From Hydractinia symbiolongicarpus (taxonomy: Eukaryota; Cnidaria; Hydrozoa; Anthoathecata; Hydractiniidae): a stretch of 64,000 nucleotides of DNA. The position numbers and the translations under genes are program-made. The stretch covers positions 4,774,001 to 4,838,000 of the forward strand of contig NC_079879.1 in assembly GCF_029227915.1 (NCBI RefSeq), given 5' to 3'. Numbering within the stretch: position 1 is the stretch's first letter; every line of letters starts with the position of its first letter. The notes beneath the pieces are model-generated. The model was not told the DNA's origin. It did no database searches and saw nothing but the letters and a program-made list of their open reading frames with translations. Positions 45,101 to 57,048 of the stretch are shown piece after piece.

Positions 45101-47146
45101 GAAAGAAAATAACCCTTTTTTCGCGTACATAAACTTTCGCGAATGAATTTCTGTTCGCGAAAGTTTCTTCCCCTAAAGTAACTCTCCAAGCAATTCATTC
45201 TCAAGGCATCAAAACAAATTTATCTCTACAAGCAATCATTCTGTTAAAGCAAACTGACCTCTCCAGGTAATTCTTTCTCTGTACATTTTGTTTCTTGCAA
45301 GCATACAATGTCGGCATCTTCTTTCTTTATATAATCTAAACCATCTTTCTAAATTGTATGCATATTTTGTGAGTATTTGTGGAGAAAGTCAAACATTTTT
45401 GATGGTATATTTTTTATATCAGATGCAGGGGACAACAAATGGAGAAAAACTTTGAGAAGTATCTTTTAAAGGTAAAAGGTTACAGAAAATTATTTCAATT
45501 GTACCGGTTGCCTAACTTTAGGACTTCAATGCAAGAAAAGAAAAATTAGATGATACGTAAAGGTATATAATTTAATATAACCTTGATCCATGCTCTCAAA
45601 CCTGCCACATTCCATGAAATGATTTTAATTGCTGCTGCACTAAAAAAAATGAGGGAAACCTAAATTTAAAGTCCTGATCTGACATGTTTATTTCACCATG
45701 AATAAGGTAGTTTTATAGGAACTTTTTATGTGTTTAATAATGTGGCAAAAATAATACATGATACAATGTGACCAGTACTAGACTATGATAAAATTACTGA
45801 TGTGAACAGACTAAATTCTAAACAAGACAAAAAAAACAAGGCTAGGCTCAAAATCAGGGAGCGGGGGTTTCCTTAACTCAAAACGGGGTAAAGGCATGAT
45901 ACAAGACTATAGTGTTGATTAGGAGTAGAAAAACAAAAAAAAGGCTATCAAGCATACAAAAACTAGAAAGCAGGCGAGACTAAGATTAGCAAAAGCACAC
46001 AACTAAAAACAACAACAACCACAAACCTTCCATCTGCTGCAGATGTCTTAATTTCATTTAAAACAGATTCTGAAGCCTATTAAAGCAATATAGATCCACT
46101 TTGCATAATAAATAGCCAGTGACTGATGACATTTCTCGATCAAACAAAAAAAATTGCATTGTATTAGAAGACTTAATTTTATGATATTAATTTAGGCAAT
46201 AAACATTTGTTTGAAACAACCCCCGCCCATTTTATAGATTCTAAAATGCTACACGAGATTTAGATCTATATGCCTTAAAAGCTCCATTTACCATTATGTT
46301 GTAATCTGGGGCAGTTAGATTGGAATCTGGATGAACTCCTCTAGGAGCAGTTCACTTGGAACATTTAGTCAAAGCTTTCTTGGTCTGATTTCTTGGTCAC
46401 ATTTTTTGTTTGTTGAATAATTTGCATTAATTAAAATGGCATAGGAGATCCACTGGATGACTTGAGCAGTTAAAGCACACATATACGAAATATACGAAAG
46501 AATAAAATAAATATTTACCATCCTGTTAAGATTGCTGACCACATTGTTTTCTGTTTTAATTTCAAATTATATATTACCTTATTTATACAAATTTTACAGC
46601 ACATTTAATTTGGCAAAGGTGATAAGTAATTTTTTGTGTGTATTTCATTTTCTTCTGATGTAGGGAAAACATAAATTTAGCATGGATTTTTGGAGGAGGC
46701 CAAAGGTCTTTGAATTTGGTATGGATTTTATTTGGTGGAGCTGAGATTACTTTGACATACATATAAATGACTTCTCGAAATTTCTACCCAACAACTAGAA
46801 ATGAAACTGAAATTTTATTGGGTAAAAAAAAAAAAAAAACTTTTATCATACAATAAACTGTGTATAAAAGATCTTATTCTATGGCTTGGCAATGGTGCAA
46901 AACTTCTACTTGGTGTGAATTAAATTGGGCAATAAAAGAAAAAACTTAAATCCTCAGTGGACTTAATTTGGAGACTTCAGACTAAAACTTTCAATTTTCC
47001 AAATTAAAAACCTGTTTTCCATATTTCCACCGTCGTCATAATATTTTTTGCACACAAAAAGTACTTGCCTTCTCTGTGTTGACATCATCTTGTTTCACTT
47101 TCTTTTTCGGTGTTGAATCTTTTGCATCACTCTGGAGAGGAAACAT
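39122..47146 (-). CDS. APEX1: AP endonuclease 1 (DNA-(apurinic/apyrimidinic site) endonuclease)
   Basis: Eleven exons in phase: 47146-47069, 46076-46027, 45639-45582, 45348-45259, 44704-44604, 44533-44490, 40926-40855, 40768-40738 (31 nt), 40296-40184, 39598-39418 and 39254-39122, giving 316 residues, close to human APE1. A Lys-rich PKKKVKQDD near the N-terminus is a candidate nuclear localisation signal. The metal and catalytic residues of ExoIII-family enzymes are present: [14 protein letters not shown] (Asn68 equivalent), CLQETKC (Glu96), VTSYVP (Tyr171), [13 protein letters not shown]-like CGDLNVAH (Asp210, Asn212), GWRLDYF (Asp283) and GSDHCPI (Asp308/His309). It incises DNA 5' of abasic sites in base-excision repair. 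The first intron uses a GC donor (AAG|GCAAGT). The start at 47146 (MFPLQ) is one option; TTCCTCTCCAG could instead be an acceptor with the start further upstream. The 3.56-kb sixth intron carries a hAT-like transposon. Confidence 0.92.
41146..44276 (-). mobile_element. hAT-like DNA transposon, apparently autonomous
   Basis: A 3131-bp unit bounded by 14-bp perfect inverted ends CAGGGTGGCCACTC / GAGTGGCCACCCTG and flanked by CATTA on both sides (41141-41145 and 44277-44281). Subterminal DNA at both ends is filled with TTCAAGAAC / CAAGAACATTCAAGAAC words, likely transposase-binding repeats. It lies inside an intron of the AP endonuclease gene in the same transcriptional orientation. A 5-bp duplication is unusual for classical hAT (8 bp), so the superfamily is held at 'hAT-like'. 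Confidence 0.85.
41769..44114 (-). CDS. hAT-like transposase with BED-type zinc finger
   Basis: An uninterrupted 781-codon ORF. Near residues 30-66 is a zinc-finger pattern ([11 protein letters not shown] ... [13 protein letters not shown]-x2-C-x~20-H-x4-H), of BED/ZBED type. The middle contains STLFDESLN and [13 protein letters not shown], candidate RNase H-like strands with acidic residues, and [10 protein letters not shown]. Near the C-terminus is [16 protein letters not shown], resembling the hAT dimerisation box (ERxFSxxK). It would bind the TIRs and catalyse cut-and-paste transposition. No stop or frameshift, hence recent activity is plausible; a ZBED-type domesticated gene is unlikely given intact ends. 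Confidence 0.8.
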   Translation of the reverse strand: MSSKKSNRMHGKSIFNESWLSDEQFKIWLKRGPDKHKALCRLCNTVIDITIMGKSALASHSKGNKHQVNVKNYSPVSGLFFKSNPPKPSSSKDASPATNKIDLMMSTLAVSHAEIRWALKVLTSHHSFRSCLNLNQLFCVMFPDSDIAKSFQLSKTKCAYYIVHGLAPYFMEILLQEIKNSPTYSTLFDESLNHYKQEEQMDVQIRFWNENLYEVQTRYLTSRFFRRPNADNILHEILQATDALPQKSMVMLSMDGPNTNWKVYENLKSHRTEKEYPQIIDVGSCGLHVVHGAFQTGVKATGWKLEKVLKAMWKLFNDSPARRDLYIQLSKSDVFPIMFCQTRWVEDEPVAIRAKEVWENVVNVIKHYQTLCKSKQPSKNSSYDTLVTHHTDMFMQVKLQFFVDVASMMSSYLKQFQTDNPMMPFVSEILENIIRRLMKIFIRKTVIDEADSAYSLIKIDLQKRENHLPPELVKLPTATKTLLSSLQASLTKKLKFKGECAALIKGIIEKLQERSPLKHLFVRSLSSLVPKNMIESKNCLLKFEKVVDKFYTTNHINSKEADNAKLQLEEFISRTAKTHKDKFLGFSLSDNRLDHFYREYLNGSDKYKDLWKVMVMVFTISHGQSQIERGFSINKEVTIENLKNKSLCAQRLVYDALKCCKKDVHDIEITAKMVTSCKTARSRYVFALEEVKKSKENEAANNKRKIIAYEIDSVKRKRMEVDTCIRSLNKDMNNCLDEGEVSHDIAMFLKANAFRKAITEKKVTMVDLDEAIKKLEEDLKN

Positions 47147-48306
47147 ACTTTGATTGATAAATTTTATAAAACTTAGAGGAAGATAAACCTTTTTTAGCAA
47201 CACAGAATTACACAAGTTCTTGATCATTGTATTCCAGAAAGTATGCACAGATTTGATTTTATCTAACAATGCAAAATCAAACGAAACCTATATATATATA
47301 ATTGGTTATAATTTATAAGTCTGATAAATATTTTTAAAGTGATTCATGCATTGACAATGATATTTTTATAGATGTTATAGAGGATAAAAAGTTTTTTATC
47401 ATTTTTTTTTTAGAATTTTCTAAAAGTATTTCTTTTAATCCAAAATATTCAGCTTGTAATCATCTTTTCATCTGACTTTTCATGACATTATCATTGTTGT
47501 GATCAGGTAGTAAGCATAAATTAATAGTAGAAATACCTTGCAAACTAAACTTACATAACATTAAAACATTCAAGCAGTGTTAACTTATCTTGATTTCTTG
47601 ACATATATATGTAAATTTTTTAGTTTAAGAATGATCTTATTAGAGGTAAAATGTAAATGTCAGCGTTTTTTAAAACTTACTTATATAGCGTTAAAGTTCC
47701 TGGATTTAAAAAATCTGAATCTTAAATAAATTGAGAATGAAAAGATTCCAAAGGATAAACGACTTTATATGATATAGTTACATTCATACCTAATTCAATT
47801 GACAACTAAGTTAAAGAGAGTGGACTCTGCAAATATGATTGTGTAAACACAACAGAATTTTTAATGTGCCTTTGGCTTCTTTTGCATTTTAAAAAGGTCT
47901 TAGTCAAGGCATTAGAATTACAAAACGATTGAACATAACTTGTCCTACTTATTACAGTATATATACTTACACAAAAAAAAAGTTTCAAAAAGTTCCAGAT
48001 ACAACAAAAAGGAAATGCATAGGAAAAAAATCCAAAATGTTACAGGACAAGGTAAAGGTGCTCAGTCACAACACTAGTGAAATCAAGAGTATTAAATGGC
48101 TCTTACTGCTCTTTTTCCCATTCTTTTTTCCAAACAAATGATTATTCTGTACTAGTATTTTTTCCCCTGAAAAGTATTATATTTATTAGTTGCACTCAGT
48201 ATGAAAGACATGATTCAAAATGATGAGTGCAAAATATGCTTGACATGGCTTGCTGTAGCACAAAAAGGGGATAAACATAGGCCTCCATATATTTAAATAA
48301 GAATTT
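47147..48306. other. Intergenic region upstream of APEX1
   Basis: No exon recognised. It may hold the APEX1 promoter and, if 47146 is not the start, a short first exon that I could not identify. Confidence 0.4.
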
Positions 48307-48310
48307 ACAT

Positions 48311-49318
48311 TTACGGTGGCTCATATCTGCCATATTTTTAAAGCAGCTGACTTGGGATTTTAGTTCGAACTAAAACATTTTACAGTGCACAGTAGTGACT
48401 TTGCTACTGCACACTAGAAAACAGTACTAGTGTGCACTAAAAAATGATCTAATGCGCACTAGAGTTTGTAGAACAATAGAAAATATAAATTTAGTGCGCA
48501 CTAGTTTTTTCCAGTGCGCACTAAAGATACAGCCTAGTGCATACTAGAAATATTGCTATTGCGCACTGGAAATATTTCTAGTGCGCACTAGACATTCTGC
48601 TAGTGCGCAGTAGGAATGTTGTTAGTGCACAGTACGACTGCACATTTAGTGCGAACTAGCATTATTACTAGTGCGCACTAGAAATATGCTCACTGCGCAC
48701 TAAAATGTTCAGTGCACACTAAAAAACCTTTAAGTGAGCACTAGAGAAGACTAGTGCGCACTAAATTGCGTTATCGTAAAGTATGGTGTTTATACATTTT
48801 CCCTTTGTTTTCCTAGTTTTCTTAGATAGATAGATGGTTGTGCATATTTTACATGGCCATAATGGTGGATCTAGCTATAGGTTTATTTAGTTCAGGTAGG
48901 GATAGACTGTTTGTTTTTTTTTTTCATCTAAAATTTCATCTTCTGAATGTTATATTATGTCAATGCTTCGAAGCTATCGTGTTATCATCCAACAAAGGTT
49001 TCCTCAACTTTATATATACATCATTTAAATTTCCATGCAGTGTTCTATGATACTAAAACATATGACTTTTATTTATTTATTTATTTATGGGATATGACGA
49101 CTGTGTCTTCTTTGCTTCTATTAATTAATAATCTTAGTGCGCACTATCATGTTTGCTTGGGCGCACCAAAGTCGTTTGCTAGTGCGCAATAGGTTATTAT
49201 CTACTGCGCACTACATAGTACTTTTTTCTAGTGTGCACTAATGAAGTCACTAGTTTTTATTGCACACTAAAATTCTAAGTCAACTGCTATGAAAAATGGC
49301 AGATATGAGCCACCGTAA
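48311..49318. mobile_element. 1-kb foldback element with palindromic TAGTGCGCACTA arrays
   Basis: Terminal inverted repeats of about 53 bp: the left end TTACGGTGGCTCATATCTGC CAT... is mirrored by ATGGCAGATATGAGCCACCG TAA, with GACTTGGGATTTTAG matching CTAAATTCTAAGTC-type sequence further in. ACAT flanks both sides, a possible 4-bp target duplication. Between, roughly 48365-48770 and 49130-49270 carry about 25 copies of AGTGCGCACTA or variants, self-complementary and separated by 10-20 bp. No ORF of note. Looks like a foldback or MITE-type element. Confidence 0.8.
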
Positions 49319-49837
49319 ACATTAATTAATATTAAGTTCAGCACTTGTAAAACTTTTGTATTCTCAGAGCCGGGTTCCAATCAAAAGTGGAAAAGATATC
49401 CCCCCCAGACAATAGAGATTAACAGTTCACGCTAGCTCATGTATTCATGTATTCAAAAGGCAGCCATTTTGATGGATTCTCATGGTCAAGATTCATGGAT
49501 GTTTTACATGAAACTAGGACGCAGGTTTTTTGCGCTTAACTTTTTTCCCATTCAAAATTTCGCGAGCCAATCAAGAACCAACAGAGAAGACTTAACCTCG
49601 TCCCCAGGGTTTTTTGACTTTTTAACAATAGGGCGGGCCGGCGAGATAGAGCTAGTGGCGGAAGTGAGAAAAATTGCACTAATTTTGATTATAAAGAGCC
49701 TAATTTTTTATTTCAAAGCGAATTGTCATAAATTATTTCTCACGCATCAACGAAAAAAGTTTATGTTATTAATTTTATGTAAGGAGTAAAATAGTAAAAA
49801 TAAATAATGATGAGAATAAATTTACAATAAATTTACT
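49319..49837. other. Short intergenic stretch
   Basis: Contains AACCTCGTCCCCAGGG at 49594-49609, an arm of the foldback family, within a 116-codon chance ORF. No gene is supported. Confidence 0.4.
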
Positions 49838-50430
49838 TTATTGATCTCAGCAAGGCATTCGATACAGTCAACCGTGATTCTATTAGAAAAACTAAAATAT
49901 TATGGCATAGGAAATACATGTATTGCATGGTAAGAACTACCTCTTCGAAAATACTGACTACAGGTGAATAACATGTGAAGTACCTTAAGGGTCAATTTTA
50001 GTAACACTGTTGCTTCTTATTTATAGCCTGACCATCGAGGCTGCCACTCTCATCTACAAGATGATGGTTTTGCCGATCATAACCTACAGCTCAACTATCA
50101 AGACCTGCTTCACCGAAACCCAACGACGGAAGTTCTCTTCGATTGAACGCCGTGCTGAAAGGATAGTTGGAACACCAGTTCAGCCTATCGTAAAGGTTAT
50201 TGAACAACAAGTCCGTTTTCTGGTTATAAAATGTCTAAACAAAGAGTTATGTCACGAAACCTTGGACAAATACTTTGAGGTTCAACGACACAAAAAAAAG
50301 GACGAGAAATAACGATCTCTGCCTAAAATTGCCAGCATGGAAGCTTGAATTCGCAAGATCTGGTTTTTATTATGCTGGTGCTAAATTATTTAATAATTTA
50401 TCTTTAACAGAACGAAAATCGCTTTTATAA
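49838..50430 (+). mobile_element. Degenerate LINE remnant (second family)
   Basis: 49840-49880 encodes IDLSKAFDTVNRDS, the reverse transcriptase A-box. 50030-50312 is open for LIYKMMVLPIITYSS ... FSSIERRAERIVG, the post-RT region, and 50325-50400 gives LPAWKLEFARSGFYYAGAKL in another frame. The intervening RT core is missing or frameshifted. It is clearly distinct in sequence from the 13115-16714 element. Confidence 0.75.
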
Positions 50431-50653
50431 TAATTTTTCTGGTCTTATTTTAACACTATTCTATTTCGATTTCTATGTATCCTGAACAGACTTTTATCTT
50501 TTATCTTATGTTTGTCATAACTTAATTTTTCCCGAGTTTATCTGAAGTTAATTTCCACAATTCACTGTCTTTTTCCAGATCTTATTCGTAATGATTTTTC
50601 AGTATTCTTACCTATTTTACCCTTTAATTTACCATTTTAGTCTTTTCTACCTT

Positions 50654-50680
50654 CTCGGGCAACTTACGGACAGTCTCCAA
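50654..50680 (+). repeat. Left terminal inverted repeat of the 7.36-kb element
   Basis: 27-bp sequence beginning CTCGGGCAACTTACGG, exactly complementary to 57984-58010. Confidence 0.9.
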
Positions 50681-51160
50681 AACGTGGTTTTACTAAGCGC
50701 ACCAACCTGACTGATAATAAAACATCCTGGTTTTTTTTATTCGTTCAGGTGAAGGATCGATTTTTGAAAAAAAGCTGTTTAAAATTTTTTAGTTGTATTT
50801 AAGTCGATATAGCCTCGCTTTCGTGATTTTATTCACCTTTTTAATTCGGTAAAACCCATATAAATAAATACGCGATCAACTATAAACGGCTTTTTTTTAA
50901 GTCGTCGACATATTATCTGTGGATTAAAAAAATATCCGATGACGCCACATACCCCTAAGTGGTGCGAACTGTAAAACACGACGTTTTCTTTGATTTTTCG
51001 TCATTTTCAGTACTTTGACGTCATTTTTACTACGGTGTCGGATTTTTTTCCCGTTATATTAAAAGACGCGCAAAAACTGCGGGAAAAGAAAAACATAAAT
51101 ATGGTAGCTTCAGCGGGAAATTTTTTTTGTGGAATAAAGTAAGAACGAATAACGAATATC

Positions 51161-54100
51161 ATGGCAAACGTTTTTGAATGCGCTTTTATGCGTGCTGAAG
51201 TATTGAATGGGATGAAAAATATAAGTCATCATCACTGTGACTTGCGTTTTTCAAATTTTATGGCGATGTTTCCTGATGTATCCATAACGAAAAATCATTT
51301 TGACAGAAAGTCCAAGGAACTTACTGCGTTTGTGAGAAAAAAAAAGTGGAACGGTAAAGTAAGGGAAAAATACCTAGATGATTTTTCTCAAGACAATTGG
51401 AAGAAACTCAAAGATAATGAGAAGATTAGGCATACTATACATGCATGTCAAGCATGCAGTTTATTAGAAAAAAATAAAAATACATTTCCTGTTTCAACAT
51501 CACACAGAACAAAAAAAATCAACAATGTTAAAAAACCATTAACAGATATATCAAACACTGTAAATAGTACGAATAATAAAACTCCAACTACAACAAATAA
51601 TACGTCCACACCTGTAAATGTAACATATAACAACATATCAACGATTACTACTCCAAACAGTATCAACACAACACCAGTTCATCCAATCACCATAAATTTG
51701 ACAATTCCTCAAACAAAGACTGACATGTCATATATGAAAACAACGGCAGAATCTGTACTTAATAGTATCAACTCAAAATGGGACAGTATATATGACACTC
51801 CATTCACAAAGGTTCTCACAAAGGTCAAATCAGCTAATATTGCTCAAGTGAAGTCCAAGTCTGATAAAAAGAAAGAGCTTAGAGAACGGAATAAAATAAT
51901 AAAAAAATCCTTGGAAAAAAAATGTTTTGGTGAAAATAAAGCAACAGACACAATCTTTGGCATCAGACAATCAAAAGCTTCCTACAAAAAATCAAGATCG
52001 ATTCAATACTTTGAAAGTAAAGAAAATTCAATTAAAAGAATGATAGGTATAGCTATATATATTTTTTAATTTTAATCTTTCACCTGTACTGTATCTCCAT
52101 TCACCTACAGGCACTGGTTTTTCTTGAATGGTATTATTTTATTGTTGCATTTTTTGAATATAAATTTATAAATAATTATATACACGCATATATATATATA
52201 TAAACAAATATTAAAATGAAAAAATAAGCAATCAACATATATCATGATGAAGTATATAACCCCACGAAATTAACACGCAGAAATAATTAAAACTATGTTA
52301 TGAAAATAAGTTGCTGTGTGAATAAATGCAAAAAAAATAGCAAAAATAAATAAAACCTTAGGTTCGTAGAATTCAGTCTCGCAAATCATTATTGACTAAA
52401 CTAAAAACTGTAAAAATTATTTTAAACAAAATATATTAAGGAGTTGTTTCTAACCATAGGGCGGACAAAATTACAACAAAATCAAGACGTAGATGACACA
52501 CCAATCAAGAAAAAACGACATAGTCCAGATCCAAACAAATTAAATTTCGATCGTCATGCTCTACTTGAAGAAGTGTTAGGAATGGATGTTGGTAGTAAGG
52601 TATATCTTCATGTATCTGTTAACATTTGTGTTGAACACATTGCCATTTATATCATTGTCCAATTTTGAACAAAAAAATAACTTGTGTGACACATCGATTT
52701 ATTTCCTCTTGCAGATAAATTACTCTGACTTGGCCCGAAAATATCATATACCTGGAACTACTGGAAATACAGTTGTTAAGGAATTTCTCGAAGATAACGG
52801 TGTTGATTTATCAAAATTTGCAAACAATTTTGTTAACCCATGCAAATATCGTCGAAAATATGAAAAGTTTCCAGGTGAGTACCTAAAAAAAAGAAGAATT
52901 GATATATAATGTACGCTTCCAACATTGTGTCTTGTCATCAAATCTGTATAATTTATAGCAAAAGATTCTTAAATTCTTTCAAGTGTTACAGTAGATTTCT
53001 GTGTGTAGAACAATGTTTACCTAAAACACATTGCATCTTCACAATACTTTTAGAAATATGTATTATACAAAAAGAGGATGTATATATCGTAGCGTTTGTA
53101 CAATCAACTTAACATTCCTTGTTCAGAAAGAGAGATATTGAGAACATTTCATTTTTTACAGATGGAAGTGGAGTGTCGGTTCCTATGCCCCCTACATTTG
53201 AAAAAATAAAAGAGGAGATACTGAAGAAGATTGAATCTGGAGATATTCTATTAGGATCTTTGGTTGAGCCAAAAAAATATAAAAAAGCTGTGATAAAGAA
53301 TGGAGTGATTTTCAATGAAGAATTCACAGTATCTGGTCGTTGTATACCACTGAGTGACATTCGCAGAAAGATTTTTGAAGAACATCAAAGTTTGGGGATT
53401 ATGAGAAATCCAAAAGGTGCTTTGACAAGATACTTCATACTATGGTCTGATCATGCATCACTTTTGAGTGCTGGCCATTTACTATTGACTGTCAAAGTTG
53501 TTTACGATGACAAGTTATTTTATACAGATGAGGAAATGTATGCAAAAACAGGTATGTCATTTAGAAGTATTGTTATTGATCACCAAAATTCTAGATATCT
53601 AAAATCAAAAATATTTACTTTTTTTACTTTGATAGTAGACATTAAATGCCACTTAATAATGTTCGCTAAATTAAATTTTAGGAATTTGTCATGATGTTCA
53701 AGAACTTGTGGAGCGTCCATCCGTTTATATTATTGGTTTTGCCCAGGATAGCATTGCAGAGAAGCTTTCATATGTCGAAACCAGACTTAATGACATTAGA
53801 AAATTGTCTGACCCATTAATTGTCAATGATAAGAAAGTGGTTGATGTGATAAGGTTTTTTCATGGTATGTTGATGGAATTCAATTCACACAAGTTTAATC
53901 TGCATAATGCAACAATTTATTTAAAAAAGGATAACAGGAATTCATTTATATTTTAGGTGACCATCCTGAAATACAATACGAGAGTGGTAACTCTCATGGT
54001 GGAAACTTTCCCTGTCTTTGTGGATGCAAAAAATCAAGATTTACAGATATAGCCCATGTCTACAGTAACAAAATAGTGTCCTTGGAACAAAGAAGGAAGA

Positions 54101-57048
54101 AGGTACATAAATTTCAAAATAAGTTGTTCGTTATTTGTAATTTTGACAAAAAGTATAGAAAATTATTTATTCCAGGTAAATGAAACAAAATATGAATGAC
54201 AAATTTATAGATTTCTATTACATAACATTAACTATTTTTAACTAACTATTTTTGATTATTTTAGGTAATATCAGGCCCAGCAGGACAACAACAAAAAGCT
54301 GTGTCTCCATTTCAACAACTCAATGTGGAGAAACTGGGTCTTGAAGTAAATTACAGAAACCTTGACCGTGACTTACCAGTTCATCAAAAGTTGCACAAAA
54401 AGGACCTTGAACAGCTACTAAAAAATCATTTGACAGGTTAGGGCTATTTTATTTTTGATAAACTAAAATAACTTTTGCAAATTTTGGCCTTTTTCGCAAA
54501 AGTTTTATATAAGTTGATGTTAGTTGATATTTGTCTGAAAATTTTTCTACAAATAAAGCAAAAGAAAATCAGATATGTTGAGGAAAATTGAAAAGCATAA
54601 AAACAATTCTGATTTTATTTTCAAAATTACACTCATTAAAATTTATAAATTCAGTCAACAATTTTTTTTAAAGGAATTATCCGTGTTCCAGCTCTTTGCT
54701 TTGGAAATGAACATAGTACAATGGAGTCCTTGAATCTTGCTAATTATGAAGTGATGCCGATTGAACCACTGCATGATTGTAAAGGACATATCAAGAATTT
54801 GTGGGATGTTTTGCATGAAGTGTTGACACCTCAAGAGAATAAAATTTTTCAACAGTCCCTAGATGCCACATATGGTTCGAAGGACAAGGTGAGAGGATCT
54901 GACTATCGGCTGTCATCAATAGTTGTTTACCAATCAATGCAAAGCACTTGCAGAAAGGAAATCAAAGAGTTGTTGTACACATTGATGGAGCTAGTTCGGT
55001 TATCATATCTTAAATCCCAAAAAAGGTCCCCACGAATTATTCTACGATTACATAATATTAGTTTCCAGCATGCCATGTTGTGCCAAGATCTGTTTGGGCA
55101 TAATTTAAAGTCAATGTCTACACAAAAGCTTTATGGCATTTATTATCATGGCTTGACAACACATTTAGCAGAAGTATCGAGAATTATCTCACCAAGCTCC
55201 TTACACACAGAGAATGAAGAACAGCTATTCAGCAAAATTAATCAAATAAGTTTGAGAACATCAGCCAGATCCTTAGAATCCATACGTGATAATAGCATCA
55301 TCCGTATTCAAGCTGAACAGAAATTTATTGCCAAAGAATGTTCTAGAAAATCAACTAACACATCTAAAATATCGAAATTTTCAGAGAGTGTACTTGGTAA
55401 GTCTAAAATATCTGTTTCTACTGGCTTTCTAATTCATGTTGGCATTCAGAAATTGCTGAGACGAATGTCCACATGAAAACAAAAGTTTTCAATTCACATT
55501 GGCAAATATTTAACTGTTATTTGTGTACTGCAGCATTTGGCCGCAAAACAAATATAAATTGCAAATGTCGAACACGAGTTTGCCAACGCAAAACAGGAAA
55601 ATGTCATTTTACGTAGGCAATGTTCTGTCGTCATGGAATAAACTGAAACAGAAAGGCTGTTCTATGTGATAATTAAATATATTTTGAAGTGCTTGACTTA
55701 ATAAAAAGTCTGGTTTGATATTCAAACATTAATCTTTCTAATTTTGTTTAAAATTTTAACATGTGATAAAAAGTGTATGATTGTCATTTTGTTTCGAAAT
55801 AAACTTTTTTGAATTTTCAGATGAGAAAAGAAGTTGTTTTAACATTAACTTACCTCTACGGAAATATCAGGCACACTTGGAAAGAATTGCAGATTTTTTG
55901 CTCTATGGTAATGGTGTTTGGTGGCATAGAGAAAATGATATTATCATATTTCATGATGGAAAAGAGGATGATGATTTCAGAGTTGAAGGGCCTTTGATGA
56001 CAAATTTCAAACAAGACAACCTGCAATCAGTAGCAAAAGATGTAGAAGCTTGTTGGAAGAAATGCGTTGATCGTGGTATTGAATTGCCAATCACAAAGAT
56101 AAATACTTTCGACGAAAATGGAGATTTAATAGAATGCAAGGCACTTGAAGAAGTAAGTAATACGTCATTCTTGGCTTACTGTCTGTAGGATGGGTATATT
56201 AATAGCCCCCAACTCAAATTCCTCTGTATCAAGTCTATCTCTACACTTTCTTACCCAATTATCCTCCTTCATTCTTGCAAGTGTCCTAACCAACTTAATC
56301 TACTTATATCTGGACAACATCTATCTTTAATTCTACAGATACCTAGCCTGCTTCTTAGCTCATATGAACTCTTTCTTACTCTCAGACTGGCGTTACAAAT
56401 CCAAAAGCAAACATAACAAGTAATATCAAACTGATGGCTGATGATGATAATGCAGAATATGATAATGCGTATATATCACATGATAATAATGAAGAGATAG
56501 AAATGGAGATAGATATCACATTAGAACAGCAACCTTCCTTATTGGATTTAGAAGTTGACCAAGCTGTTCATTTTAAGAAAGAAACATCAAACACAATTAC
56601 ATTGGAACAACAACCTTGCATAGCTGACTCAGTTACTAATCCTAAAAAAACTGCAGAAAATAGTAAGTTGGAAAAGATCTGTAGAGACAGACAGACGAAA
56701 GCTGACCAAAACCCAATTCTTGAATCAGGTGTATGCAAGAACATAATGTATGTTCTTGGCTATTCAGATAAATTGAAGGACTTCGACCGTCATCATATGT
56801 CATATAAGCTGACTAAAAGTGAACATTCAAGAAAAAAATGTAGAGCATTTATCATTCATTTTCGCGAAAAAGTGATGGCTGTTCAGCATGAAGCAGAAAA
56901 AGCTACGAAAGATTGGGAAAAAGACTTCATAGCAAAAAATTTTAAGATGCCGAATACAGAAGAGCTTAAATCAAATAAAATTTACATGGAGAAATATAAA
57001 TTAAATTACCACGCCAAAAAAATTCTTGAACAATGGACAAATATTTAG
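51161..57048 (+). CDS. RAG1/Transib/CMC-like transposase of a TIR element (1264 residues)
   Basis: Ten exons: 51161-52046, 52460-52599, 52715-52874, 53162-53551, 53682-53864, 53957-54102, 54265-54436, 54674-55396, 55821-56152 and 56386-57048. All nine junctions keep phase and no stop interrupts. Residues 1-295 are basic with an Asn/Thr-rich linker, perhaps DNA-binding. The core shows LWSDHASLLSAGH (Asp492), RFFHGDHPE (Asp588) followed 18 residues later by CLCGC (606-610), EPLHDCKGHIKNLW (723-736), YYHGLTTHLAE (His851, His856) and LHTENEEQLF (Glu872). In RAG1 the order is Asp600, Asp708, a C-x2-C 19 residues on (727/730), H-x4-H (937/942) and Glu962 before 'LF'. I infer an RNase H-fold DDE transposase with inserted zinc-binding elements. 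The C-terminal exon is acidic then Lys-rich. A nuclear role in cut-and-paste transposition is expected. Domestication cannot be excluded, but the intact TIRs argue for a mobile gene. Confidence 0.75.

Noticed and set aside
48365-48770. Regular TAGTGCGCACTA units with short spacers considered as a CRISPR array
   Set aside because: Spacers vary in length and the units are perfect short palindromes within a TIR element in an animal genome.
49439-49789. 116-codon ORF (+)
   Set aside because: It contains a foldback-repeat arm and shows no protein-like features.
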